A stretch of DNA of 64,000 nucleotides from Taxillus chinensis (Eukaryota; Streptophyta; Magnoliopsida; Santalales; Loranthaceae). The stretch covers positions 38,578,107 through 38,642,106 of the forward strand of contig CM042091.1 in NCBI GenBank assembly GCA_023512835.1, given 5' to 3'. The notes under the pieces were generated by a model. That model made no database searches. It saw only the letters and a list, made by a program, of their open reading frames with translations, and had not been told where the DNA came from. The position numbers were made by a program, and so were the translations under genes. Shown piece by piece: positions 12,054-22,307 of the stretch. Numbering within the stretch: the stretch's first letter is position 1; every line of letters starts with the position of its first letter.

Positions 12054-13398
12054 TCTCTCCTATTTGTTTTCTATAAATTTGCATAGCAAACCCACTCCCG
12101 AGAGCACAGATGTTAAGCTCAATGAAATAAAAGCTGGGATGAATGATTTAGGTACTGCAGTAAAAGGGTTGGAGCAACAAATGGGGCAACTTGCCAATAC
12201 AGTGAATGCACAGCAAAAAGGATCTTTCCCCAGTAATACTGAAGTGAATCCAAAGGAACACTGCAAAGTAGTTACATTGAGAAGTGGGAAAGAGTTGTCA
12301 CCCCGAGTTAATAAAGCATTGCCACAACCAGTTACTGAACAGCTGGAACACGAAGAAGAGGAAGGATCAGGGCAGAATACAAGAGAAGTAGTACCTGAAG
12401 ATGAAATAGTAGAGGAGACTTCCAAGCCTATTGCAGAGAGGTTTGAGGTTTATCTACCAGGTATTCGTTTTGTAGACAAACCTCCTGTTTTGAAGACACC
12501 TCTACCATTTCCACAAAGAGTTAAAAAACAAAAGGTGGATGTTGGTTTTGCTAAGTTTTTGGAACTTTTCAAGAAACTGGAGATTAATATCCCTCTTGTA
12601 GATGTGCTACAAAGTATGCCTAAAGCAACAAAGTATTTAAAAGACTTTGTATCTCAAAGAAGGAGGCTAGAAGATTGTGAGACAGTCACTTTAACCAGGG
12701 AAACTAGTGCTGCTGTCCAACATGTCTTGCCTCCAAAGTTGAAAAACCCTGGGAGTTTTACTCTTCCTTGTACTATTGGAGAATCACAGTTCACACGGGC
12801 TTTATGTGATCTTGGAGCAAGCATAAATCTAATGCCACTTGCGGTCTATCAGTAGTTGGGTCTAACTAGGATGAAACCTACTTCTATTTCATTACAGTTA
12901 GTAGACAGATCAGCAAGAAAGCCTGAAGGAATTATTGAAGATGTACTAGTCAAGGTGGATAAATTCATATTTCCAGCAGATTTTGTGGTTCTTGATATGG
13001 AAAATGATAAAGGGATACAACTGATCCTGGGAAAGCCTCTACTTCATACAGGTCGTGCAGTGATAGATTTTCATGCAGGGGCACTTACCTTAAGAGTGGA
13101 TGATGAATAGGTTATCTTTAATATGTCACAAGATTTGCAACTAGAAGATGACCTTAGTTGCAATTGGATTGATGATGTAACTTCATTAGTGGAGGGATAC
13201 ATGCAGGACAACCTAGCAAAGGAAACTGCAATTGTGAAGTTCCCAGCACTAGTGGTGGATGCAGAAGATGAATTTCCAACAGGAGTGGAGTTAGGTGATA
13301 TAACTACACAAGAAGACTCATCATTACCGCCACCTCCTGAACTGAAGCAATTACCAGCCCATCTTATATATGCATTTTTGAATGAGAGCCAGAGATAA
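12054..13398 (+). pseudogene. gag-pr: RE2 gag C-terminus and protease
   Basis: One reading frame (frame 1) runs from the junction to a TAA at 13396, broken by in-frame TAG codons at 12853 and 13108. It starts within the late part of Gag (LNEIKAGMNDL, LEQQMGQLANTVN). Next come an acidic linker and the block LEINIPLVDVLQSMPKATKYLKDF that precedes the Athila protease. The retropepsin motif is CDLGASINLMP near 12808-12840, with the catalytic Asp kept. The protease continues as VKVDKFIFPADFVVLDM and ILGKPLLHTGRAVIDF. The capsid region and zinc knuckle upstream are lost at the junction. A frame opening at 11962 in the antisense RE1 LTR reads into this gene by chance. Confidence 0.85.
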
Positions 13399-13424
13399 AA
13401 GTACTCACAGCACACAAGTCAGCC

Positions 13425-14376
13425 TTGGAGATATCAAGGGAATTCGTCCCTGCCATCTGTCAACACAAAATTTTAATGGAAGATACTTGTACTCCTTCAG
13501 TTGAACGCCAACACCGTCTAAATCCAGCTATGAAGGAAGTTGTCAAGAAAGAAGTGCTGAAATGGAGAGAAGCTGGAATCATTTATGCCATCTCTGATAG
13601 TTCTTGGGTGAGTCCAGTGCAAGTGGTACCCAAGAAGGGAGGTATGACTGTCATCATCAATGAGAAGAATGAGCTCATTCCTACTAGAACAGTGATTGGT
13701 TGGTGAGTTTGTATTGATTACAGGAAACTTAATAAGGCAACATGAAAAAATCATTTTCCATTGCCTTTCATAGATTAGATGTTAGACAGACTTGCTGGTT
13801 ATTCTTATTACTGTTTCTTAGATGGTATTCTGGTTATAATCAAATTCCTATAGTCGCGAGAGGATCAAGAGAAGACTACTTTCACCTGCACGTTTGGCAC
13901 TTATGCATTTCGAAGAATGCCATTTGGATTATGTAATGCACATGCGACATTTCAGAGGTCTATGATGGCAATTTTTCACGGGATGGTGGAATAGATAATG
14001 GTGGTATTCATGGATGATTTTTCAGTCTATGGTTTCTTCTTTTGATCATTGCTTAACTAATCTTGAAGCGGTGCTAACTCGATGTGAGGAGAAAGAGTTA
14101 GTGTTGAACTAGGAAAAATGTCACTTTATGGTGCAAGAAGGTATTGTTCTTGGCCATAAAATTTCAGCATTGGGTTTGGAGGTTGATCGCGCCAAAATAT
14201 CTACCATAGAAAGCCTACCACCTCCAATTAATGTGAAAGGTGCTCATAGCTTCCTAGGACATGCAGGGTTCTACCGAAGATTCATTAAGGATTTTTCTAA
14301 AATTGCTAAACCCCTGTGTACATTGCTTGAGAAGGAAGCAAAATTTGAACTTACAGCAGATTGCCTCAGCCTTTGA
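13425..14376 (+). pseudogene. rt: RE2 reverse transcriptase, broken
   Basis: RT copies element RNA to DNA. The fragments lie in three frames. The N-terminal part (LNPAMKEVVKKEVLKWREAGIIY, SPVQVVPKKGGMTV, VCIDYRKLNKAT) is at 13500-13745. The palm (FGTYAFRRMPFGLCNAHATFQRSM) and the catalytic box VVFMDDFSVYG are near 13890-14030. The thumb and connection (GHKISALGLEVDRAKI, SFLGHAGFYRRFIKDFSKIAKPL) lie in 14128-14376. FMDD in place of YXDD is usual for Athila. At least two frameshifts and several stops separate the pieces, so no active enzyme can be made. Confidence 0.85.
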
Positions 14377-14441
14377 AACACTGAAATAAAGGCTCATTTC
14401 AACCCCGATTATGATAGTTCCAGATTGGTCACAACCAGCTT

Positions 14442-16161
14442 ATGTGTGATGCTAGTAACCATGCTGTGGGAGCTATTTTGGGGCAGCGAAAGGACAAGAT
14501 TTTCAGACTTATTTATTATGCAAGCAAAACTCTTGGACCAGCTCAACAAAATTACACCACAACCGAGAAGGAGTTGCTGGCAGTGGTGTTTGCTTGTGCA
14601 AAATTCAGAGCTTATCTTTTGGGAACTAAGGTAATTGTATTTACAGACCATGCAGCTTTGAGATATTTGTTTAGCAAGAAAGATGCTAAACCACGCTTGA
14701 TACGGTGGATCCTTCTACTGCAAGAGTTTAATTTGGAAATCAAGGATACCAAAGGGACATCAAATCAAGTAGTTGATCATCTTTCTCGATTGGAACATGA
14801 TGTTCTATGTGACAAAGAGAAGACTATTCAAGCTGAGTTCCCTGACGAACAAGTCTGTTCTTGTACAATTTCACTCCCATGGTATGCCGATATAGTAAAT
14901 TACTTGGCATGTGGAGTAGTTCCTGCTCATTTTTCTTGGGAGCAGAAGAAGAGGTTCTTATTCCAAGTTGGCCAGTATATTTGGGATGATCCGTTACTTT
15001 TTAAACGAGGTCCAAATCAGCTTCTCAGGAGATGTATACCTGAAGATGAGGTCCAAGAGGTACTAACACATTGTCATTCTTCTCCTTATGGGGGACATCA
15101 TGGAGTACAAAAGATAGCTGCTAAAGTGTTGCAATGCGGATTATTTTGGCCAACACTGTTTAAAGATAGCCATGCTTTCATCAAAAGATGTGATAGCTAT
15201 CAAAGGATGGGAACCATTTCCAAGTGCCATGAGCAACCACTGAATAGCATCAATGTCGTGGAAGTATTTGATTTATGGGGCATTGATTTCATGGGACCCT
15301 TTCCACATTCAGATGGATGCCAATATATTTTTGCTAGTAATGAATTATGTCTCTAAGTGGGTGGAAGCTATTTCAACCTCAACCAATGATGCACGAGTTG
15401 TCATAAAATTTGTGCAAAAGAATATTTTTTCTAGGCATGGCATCCCTCGTGCTATACTTAGTGATGGAGGCTCTCATTTTTGCAATTCCATGTTTAAAAA
15501 GCTGTTGCATAAGTATGGAGTTCGACACAAAGTTTCTTTAGCCTACTATCCTCAAACCAATGGCCAAACTGAAGTGTCTAATCATGAAATCAAGCAAATT
15601 TTGCAAAAAACTGTAGGTGCCCATAGAAGAGACTGGGCTGCTAAACTTGATGATGCTTTGTGGGCGTATCGAACATCGTTTAAAACTCCCATCGGCATGT
15701 CTCCTTACCGCATTATATATGGGAAGGCTTGCCACTTACTAGTGGAGATAGAGCATAAAGCTCAATGGGCTCTTCAAAAGGTGAATCTCGATCCTGATTT
15801 AGCTAAGGAGAAATGACTGCTCTAACTCAATGAGCTTGAAGAATTCAGATTGGAAGCATATGAAAATGCCAAAATTTATAAAGATAAAACCAAGAAATGG
15901 CATGATTCTCATATTCAACCATACACATTTGAACCATGGCAGCTCGTTCTACTTTTCAACTCTCGTTTGAAGCTATTTCCTGGTAAACTGCGATCCAAGT
16001 GGACAAGCCCTTTCAAGGTAATACAGGTATTTCCCTATGGCGATGTGAAGTTGGAAGGTAATTGGAATGAGACTTTCAAAGTTAATGGTCAAAGACTCAA
16101 ACAATATTTAGGAGTACCAGCAGAACGTGAAGCTGGCCTCACTAAACTCGGAGAACCTTGA
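14442..16161 (+). pseudogene. rh-int: RE2 RNase H and integrase
   Basis: The RNase H segment ([39 protein letters not shown]) is followed by the integrase zinc domain and the catalytic core. The zinc domain keeps its His pair, but the last Cys pair reads CDSY, so one Cys is lost. All three acidic catalytic residues can be found: Asp in GIDFMGPFP, Asp in LSDGGSHF and Glu in GQTEVSNHEIKQ. A frameshift lies near 15345, between the first two. A TGA at 15814 interrupts the C-terminal region, which continues to a natural-looking stop at 16159. Length and order match Athila pol. Confidence 0.85.
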
Positions 16162-16903
16162 ATGTGGTGTCGTTTAGCCCAAGACGGAAAATGAAGTGCT
16201 GACCAAGAGGCAACCCGGTAGTTTTTTTTTTGCATGATATTTTATTTTATTTTATTATTTTTATTTTATTTTATTTTATTTTATTTCTCTTTTTTCTGTT
16301 TTATTTTGGTTTTGGTCAAGGTATTGTGCAGGTCCCATTTTCCAGCAGAGTACATAGAGGTAGTCGACGTCGACCAAGAAACTGGTCAACCTCAATCTAC
16401 ATCGATATTCCTATGGGGTCGACCAGTTCTCGCGGTTAGTTCTTTGGATTTTGCACTAGTCGACGTCGCACAGGATTTCGCAACATCAACCATCATGTCG
16501 ATCTACGTCGATGTTAGCTCGGATTGACCAACCTCTCCAATTGCTCTCGGGAAATTGTATCATATCGACCTCAACCTGTACATTGGTCGATGTCAGCTCG
16601 GGTCAACCACCGCTTGCAGTTAGTTCTCTAGAATTTGCATTGGTCGATGTCGCACCAATTGTTTCACCCCATCGACCTCCATCGACCACTAATGTCGCAT
16701 CAACATCCAGCAACGACCTTGGGCTTTTTAATGGCATATTACCTTTTTCAAATTCTTCTATTCGACGTAGCTTCAACCCTAACCCTGAGCAGCGACATCG
16801 ACTACAACCCTACCTTCCAATAGTGCTATTCTTCGCGTCGATCAAGTGTGGGGGTGCTCCAACCATTGATTTTAGCTTCTCTGTCCTTGTTCTGTTGATC
16901 GTC
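16162..16903 (+). other. RE2 spacer with TCGA-rich repeats
   Basis: After pol comes a T-rich run (16209-16320) and then about 500 bp in which short words such as ggtcgatgtc, catcgacc and gtcgacgt recur many times. The same vocabulary returns in the RE2 LTR at 20165-20380. Open frames here read as low-complexity sequence. No domain is recognised before the ATG at 16904. Confidence 0.6.
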
Positions 16904-19005
16904 ATGGTTCATCCTAGTCATGTTTTGGATTGGTCAGCATTGGAGAAGTTAAAAGCACCTTGGAAGGATCAAGCCATTCAACTCTTGCAAACAAGTGGAT
17001 TGCAGAACATTTGTTGTGATCCATGCCCAATCCTCGATGACGAGTGCTCATCCTTTTATCAACATGTGAGTATCTTCGATGATCATTTTGTTGCCATAGT
17101 CTAAGGGGTTGAAGTTGTTATCTCTGAAGAGGTTATTCAGTCAGTTTTTCATTTTCCCTTTGGTACACTTTCACTTCCTGTTTAAGCAAGAATGACTTAC
17201 TAGCCCCGTTTGATTATGTGGAACCTGAGGGTGTGCTTTGGCATTACCCTAAGAAAATGGGTTTTAATGGGATGGATAGATTTCATGCTTTTCTCATTGG
17301 CAAATGCATGTACTGTCAGCTTAAGGGTGTGGATAACGTAACCCATGAACATTTACAGTGTATGTTTGGCTTACATCAAATGGGCCTCAGTTGTCTTTGA
17401 AAGTTGGAAAGAATGCATGCCGATGTGTTTGTGTGGAAGATTACTAACCAAGGTCATGTTAGCTCAACATCCCTCTGTTTTCGTCACTAGGCCAACCATT
17501 CCTTACCCTGATCAGTTCATTTTGAAGAATGTTTTTAATAATGGGTATATGGACACCTGCAAAGCCGGCCGACTACCTCCTGCACCTCGTTCTATGGTCC
17601 ATGTTGGGAGTACTTCTCAGTCACGACCCATGCCTTCTTCTCGTACTACGCATACTATTAGGGGTGACAGCCATCGAGAAGGGAATGTTGCTAGTCAGTT
17701 AGAGCAGTTTTGGATTTTATTTGCACAGTCTCTACCTGAAGAAGAGGTTTGCAGGGTTTGGCTCCATTATGGGATGTCTTTGGCCAGTAGAGCTGATGTT
17801 GTTGCTTGGGCCGTTCAGCACCACCTTATTCCTGCATAGGACCGCACACAGTATATGGACGCTCCTTATGATGTTCCGATCAGTCCTAGTAGAGGACCTT
17901 ATCAATGGCGGAATGTCACTGCTTCTGCTAGTCCGTTTTCTACCTCTCCAGTGGACCTGCATTTCTCTGCTATTGATCAGCGGTTAGACAGTTTAACTGC
18001 TGGCCAGATAGATTTAGCTGGTCAGATGAAGGCCTTCCAAGCTTTCCTCGATAGACAGGCCTCAGCTGCTTCCAGAGCTAGTCCTGTTTCTATACCTTCT
18101 GGGTCTTCCTCGTCTACTTCTGGTTCTTCTACATCTGTTGCCGCTAGTGTTCCTTCTCCTTCTATTCCACTGCCAAAGTGGCGTTCAAAGAAGACCAGAC
18201 GTATAGCCACTCCTTCCTCATCACCCTCCTCTGCACCTGAGACTACACTGAAGTTATCCTTGCCTAACATCATTTCTGATGCTGCTGCTTTGAGGGATTA
18301 TGAGACTTTCCGCGATTCTCTAGCAAATTTAAGTCACACTACTGGTGCCTTCCCATATATTTCGCCAAATATCCTACGACACTTAGTTTCGGAGGAATGG
18401 TTTAAGGATTTTGATATCACCAACTTTGTTCATGCCCTACGGAGGATCATTGCAGCTCACCCGAACCGTTTTCCTTATGGGCTTCAATCTGAGATCTTAC
18501 CACTGTTTAATGCGGAAACTATAGACCTTCGCCGCAACCTGTTTGAGGATTATATTGATGGGCGCTGTCCTCCTTTTTGACCTCGGGACGATTTGGATTT
18601 TATTTTACTCCCTGTGTTTGTTCCTGGCCATTTTATTGCCCTCCGTATTGATCTCACTCGCTGATGTCTTTATCTTTATGACTCATTGGGCAAGGGGTCC
18701 TTGAAGCGGCGTCTGAGAGTATTCATTGTCTTCGTCAATGCTTAAATATCGCTCTTATTGGTCTTTGTTTCTTTGAGCGGCGTGGCCAGTTGAAGTCAAC
18801 TCATTTGCTACCATTGCATGTCGCCCCTCACGTTCCTCAGCAAGATGATAGTACGAGTTGTGGCCCTTTTGTTTGTTATTTTCTTATAGCATTTTCGCAA
18901 CATCTTGGTAGTACTTAGGGCCCCGACTCACCACCGCTTGATCCGCTTGCAGCTCGCGAGATGGTCTCCCGTTTACTTTTTCACTTCAGTGACCCCACCT
19001 CGTGA
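16904..19005 (+). pseudogene. RE2 env-position accessory protein with Ulp1-like protease
   Basis: This is a protein unlike Gag or Pol, placed between integrase and the 3' LTR. ATG 16904 starts VHPSHVLDWSALEKL, followed by a region resembling the plant domain often labelled putative plant transposon protein; TAA at 17102 and frameshifts interrupt it. From 17345 frame 2 is largely open (TAG at 17837). It encodes a heptad-like stretch (FSAIDQRLDSLTAGQIDLAGQM), a Ser/Pro-rich linker with a basic patch (KWRSKKTRR), then a C48 peptidase. In the peptidase, GHFIALRID carries the His and LYDSLG the Asp, after a TGA at 18578. After a frameshift, QQDDSTSCGPFVCYFL carries the oxyanion Gln and catalytic Cys (TGT 18859). 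The tail runs past TAG 18916 to TGA 19003. Ulp1 enzymes cleave SUMO-like conjugates; a role here is inference. Confidence 0.7.
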
Positions 19006-20008
19006 CTTTTCTTTTTCTTTTTCTTTTTCTTTCCTTTCTTGTCATTCTTGTTTCTTGTTGCATTGAGGACACTGCATCTTTTAAGTATGGGGGGGGGGTG
19101 TTACAAACTTTAGCATTTTCTCCCATACTCGGGAGGTGTTGGAGTCTACCTTGTTTTGATTCAGCAATGTTTTAACATTCTCTTGTGATCTAGCTTTGTT
19201 GTCTTATCATGGTCCTTTTCTGCACATCTTAATATGTACGGCTTTTCTTTGTCTTTTTCATTGACCATTTTCCATGATGATGTGGATGACATACATTTCA
19301 TAGCTTGCATGTAATCTCTTATGTAGGCATGTTCATGATTAGTTTTGGTTTTTGCTCTTTACTATGATCATCATGTTTTTCTTCATCTCTTCACAAATCA
19401 GTTTTGTTGCAACATAGATAATCTGTTTGAGTGGCCTGCTAACTTGAGACAAATGAAATGAAAAGAAAGCAAATGTATGGACCATAGGACTACATAATCC
19501 ATCAAAGGGGAGAGCATAAAATTCAACCCCGAGTAAGGTTGTGTAGGATATTTGTGGCATGCACCCCTTTCTGTTTTCAAAACAAAAAAAAAAGAAATGA
19601 GGGGAATAAAAGAAATAGAATATTGATGTGTTATTTGGCATATCTCAGTTGAGCATGGTATTTTTTGTCTAGCTTCATGTTGTTTTATTGACTGTTTGGA
19701 TATGAGGGATAACATGATGATTGGAGTTCAGAGTTTTACCCGCTAGTTGTTTTTACAGTCTTATTAAGTGTTTGCTTGCATTCTTTGATATGTGTTGAGC
19801 CATGTTGCGTGAACTTTGGTTAAAGTGGGGAAAAAGGATGGCTTGTATGTATTAGGACACACACACACACTTACCATATGAGAACTTAGCCAGTTGAATG
19901 CTTGAGTTGTGTTATTTGTATGTTAATATCATAACAAGGTGACTTCCATCTTCTTGGGTTAGTTTTGGTTTCACTTGAGGACGAGGAAACGTTCAAGTGT
20001 GGGGGATT
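19006..20008 (+). other. RE2 3' untranslated region with two polypurine tracts
   Basis: No coding sequence is seen. An internal G-run (about 19085-19099, in a gcattgaggac...aagtatgggggg context typical of Athila-like elements) lies about 0.9 kb upstream of the LTR. The likely functional PPT, gtgtgggggattt, ends at 20008, immediately before the LTR. Confidence 0.65.
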
Positions 20009-21259
20009 TGATAGGATCGCTTCCTATCTATATTTTGCATGAGTTTTATAATTATTTACCCCTATTTCACCCTTGTATTTGCATGGTTTGGGAACTTAAA
20101 TTCCCAGTTTTACCCCTAACCTAGTTTTGGAGTTCATTGCAGTATTTTCTCTCTTTTTGACAGGATTTGATCGATGTAGAGGAGAGTTGAGTCGATGTGA
20201 TCGATGTGTGAAGTGAGCCTGTCTGGTCGACGTGAGATTGGAGGTCGACGTGCTTCGACATGGTTCGATGAAGATCGATACCGGGGCTGAATGAGGAGAA
20301 ACGGATTGATACGACAGATGGTCAATCCGAGAATCTGATCGACACGGTCGATGTTGTGCGTTTATGGGTCGACGTGGGCTATTTGTGTTCGACTCGGGCC
20401 TTTAATGTTTAAAACCTAATATTTAAGCACCCAAAAAAAATAAACGATGATGGTGATGGGTGTGACGGCAGACAATTATCTTTGGGGAATCGAGAGTTGT
20501 TTTCTCTTTTGTTTTGAAAAACAAACATTAAATTATTGTAAGAACAGTTTATGCTAGTTGAAGTTTGTCCTTAAATTTCTCAAGTCTATTTGATGGAATT
20601 TATGCTTGTTTTGATTGTTAATATGACAACCATGATAGGCTAAACCTCCATTCTAGGGAGGAAGTCTTAGGACTGGATTATTCTATGCCATGGTTTGAAT
20701 GGTTAATTATCATCTAAATATTGGTCTTATTAGATTTGCTTTGGTTAGTTGCATAATGCTTTTCTCTTACAAAGAATGGAGAGGATTGATTTTAGCATGA
20801 TAGCGGAATTACAATTAAGGCATAATAAAGAAGAGTGAGGAATGATCAAACTCGTTTAACTTTATTAAATCAACCTTAAAGTGTGTATTACGAGAAAAGG
20901 ATATTGCGTTTAAAGGTGAGATTAATCTCAACAAGAACATATAAGAAGGTAATTTATAAGTAAGGCATAGAGAAATCCAGTTCTATTGGCTTCATCCCTA
21001 GACTTTTATATCATTGTTATCGTGCTTTACATTTTACCTTAAATTGAAGTATTAGTTTACATTGTTTAGGTTAATTTATTTTATTGCTTGGTCAAAAAGA
21101 AACGATTTACCCAAACATATTTAGAGTTTTCCAATCTTAGTGCTTATTAGGTAATATAATTATTCCTCGTGGGATCGATACACTAAGGTCGAGACATACA
21201 TCTCTTTATTACTTGACCTGTGCACTGCAGTAAGCCATAAATTCTTTGGTGAATCCCCA
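20009..21259 (+). repeat. RE2 3' LTR
   Basis: The LTR starts TGATAGGATCGC right after the PPT. Near its end it has the motif cgtgggatcgatac and the block gacctgtgcactgcagtaa that are characteristic of Athila LTR ends. It contains a TCGA-rich stretch at 20165-20380. No second LTR is present for comparison, so the right end is placed only approximately. Confidence 0.75.
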
Positions 21260-21599
21260 TATACACCACATTGCATTCCATGCATATATTTAGCATCACC
21301 TGCAATTTTAGGAATGTCATCGCCTCTGAAGATCCCAAGAATACTTCCATAGCAGGCTTCTCATCAAACCTTACTAGCTTCCTTTGTTCAAACTCTACAA
21401 GACTTTCGTTACAATTTCCTTAAGCTCTAAAAGCACCCTTTTGACACTTGACACTCGAACAAACTTCCTTTCCTTTTTGGGTCTCCTCTTAGAGCGATCT
21501 CCTTGAGTGAACTCGTAGAGGGAGCCTAGACTGGGTGGCCTCCCAAGCTCACCAATTCCCCAAAGCATCTCCCTCAAATACCAATCGATGTCTCCAACA

Positions 21600-22135
21600 A
21601 GTTTTTTCAATTCAAGCCTATTATTGTTGTGGGCTTTCCATTTTCAATTCAAACCTATTGTTGCTGTGAGCTTTCCATTTTCAGTTTAAGGCTATTACGT
21701 TGCTGTAGGCTTTTAATTTCCAATATCTTTGCATCATAGGTGGTAAGCTTCTAGCCTCTACAACACATTGTAGGCAAGTTATCTTCCTGCCTCTACGAAG
21801 TCTTTTCAGTTCAAGCCTATCATTGCTGTGGGCTTTCCATTTTTCAGTTCAAGCCTATTGTTGCTGTGGGCTTTCGTTTTCAGTTCAATCCTATTACGTG
21901 GTTGTAGGCTTTCATTTTCAGTTCAAGCCCATTACGTTGCTGTAGGCTTTTAATTTCCAGTATCTTTACATCGTAGGCGGTAATCCTCTTGCCTCTGTGA
22001 ACCTTTTTAAATCCTGTTAGGCCTTGCTTGCCTTTTTCATTTCTGTTTGGCCTAGCTTGCCTTTTCCATCTCTATTGGCCTTGCTTGCCTTTTTCTATTT
22101 CCGTTAGGCCTTAGATGCCTCATCAAAATTATATC
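21600..22135 (+). repeat. RE3 3' tandem repeats
   Basis: Two related arrays follow each other. The first has units of roughly 40 bp with ttcaagcctattgttgctgt and gggctttccattttcag. The second has shorter units of about 30 bp with taggccttgcttgcctttt. The complement of the second (aaaaggcatccaaggccta) is the unit of the RE7 array. Confidence 0.8.
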
Positions 22136-22262
22136 CAAGTCCACCAGCCTAAGAAGCCCCTTTTCACTCTCAGGGACAAACCCAACCATCGCATTTTACT
22201 ATTCCTCCGAGCAAGGTAAGTCAGGTAAGCACTCCAACCTATCCAAAATGACTCCTTTTTAT

Positions 22263-22307
22263 CTTTGTACGCTGTTTGTATACAAATAGTGCACAAAGAG
22301 GGGCAGT
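22263..22307 (+). promoter_or_regulatory. RE3 hairpin and polypurine tract
   Basis: A 36-bp inverted repeat (22263-22298, centre tttgtatacaaa) runs into the polypurine tract aaagaggggcagt, which abuts the LTR start TGTTGGACCCC at 22308. Confidence 0.75.

Larger units (their letters stand above)
12054..21259 (+). mobile_element. RE2: Athila-type Gypsy element, 5' truncated
   Basis: The element begins inside gag at the junction with the RE1 LTR. It continues through protease, RT, RNase H and integrase remnants, an accessory ORF in the env position, a 3' untranslated region, a PPT and one 3' LTR. The protease motif ALCDLGASINLMP, the integrase end and the PPT context (gtgtgggggatttgatagg) are Athila hallmarks as I know the family. 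The 5' LTR, PBS and start of gag are missing. Numerous stops and frameshifts show that it is old. The end of the LTR near 21259 is uncertain by a few tens of bases. Confidence 0.85.

Noticed and set aside
11962..12855. A 297-codon plus-strand frame starting in the RE1 LTR
   Set aside because: The first part is antisense LTR. Only the part after 12053 is Athila gag. The fusion is accidental.
17732..18273. Minus-strand frames
   Set aside because: Antisense of the RE2 accessory ORF.
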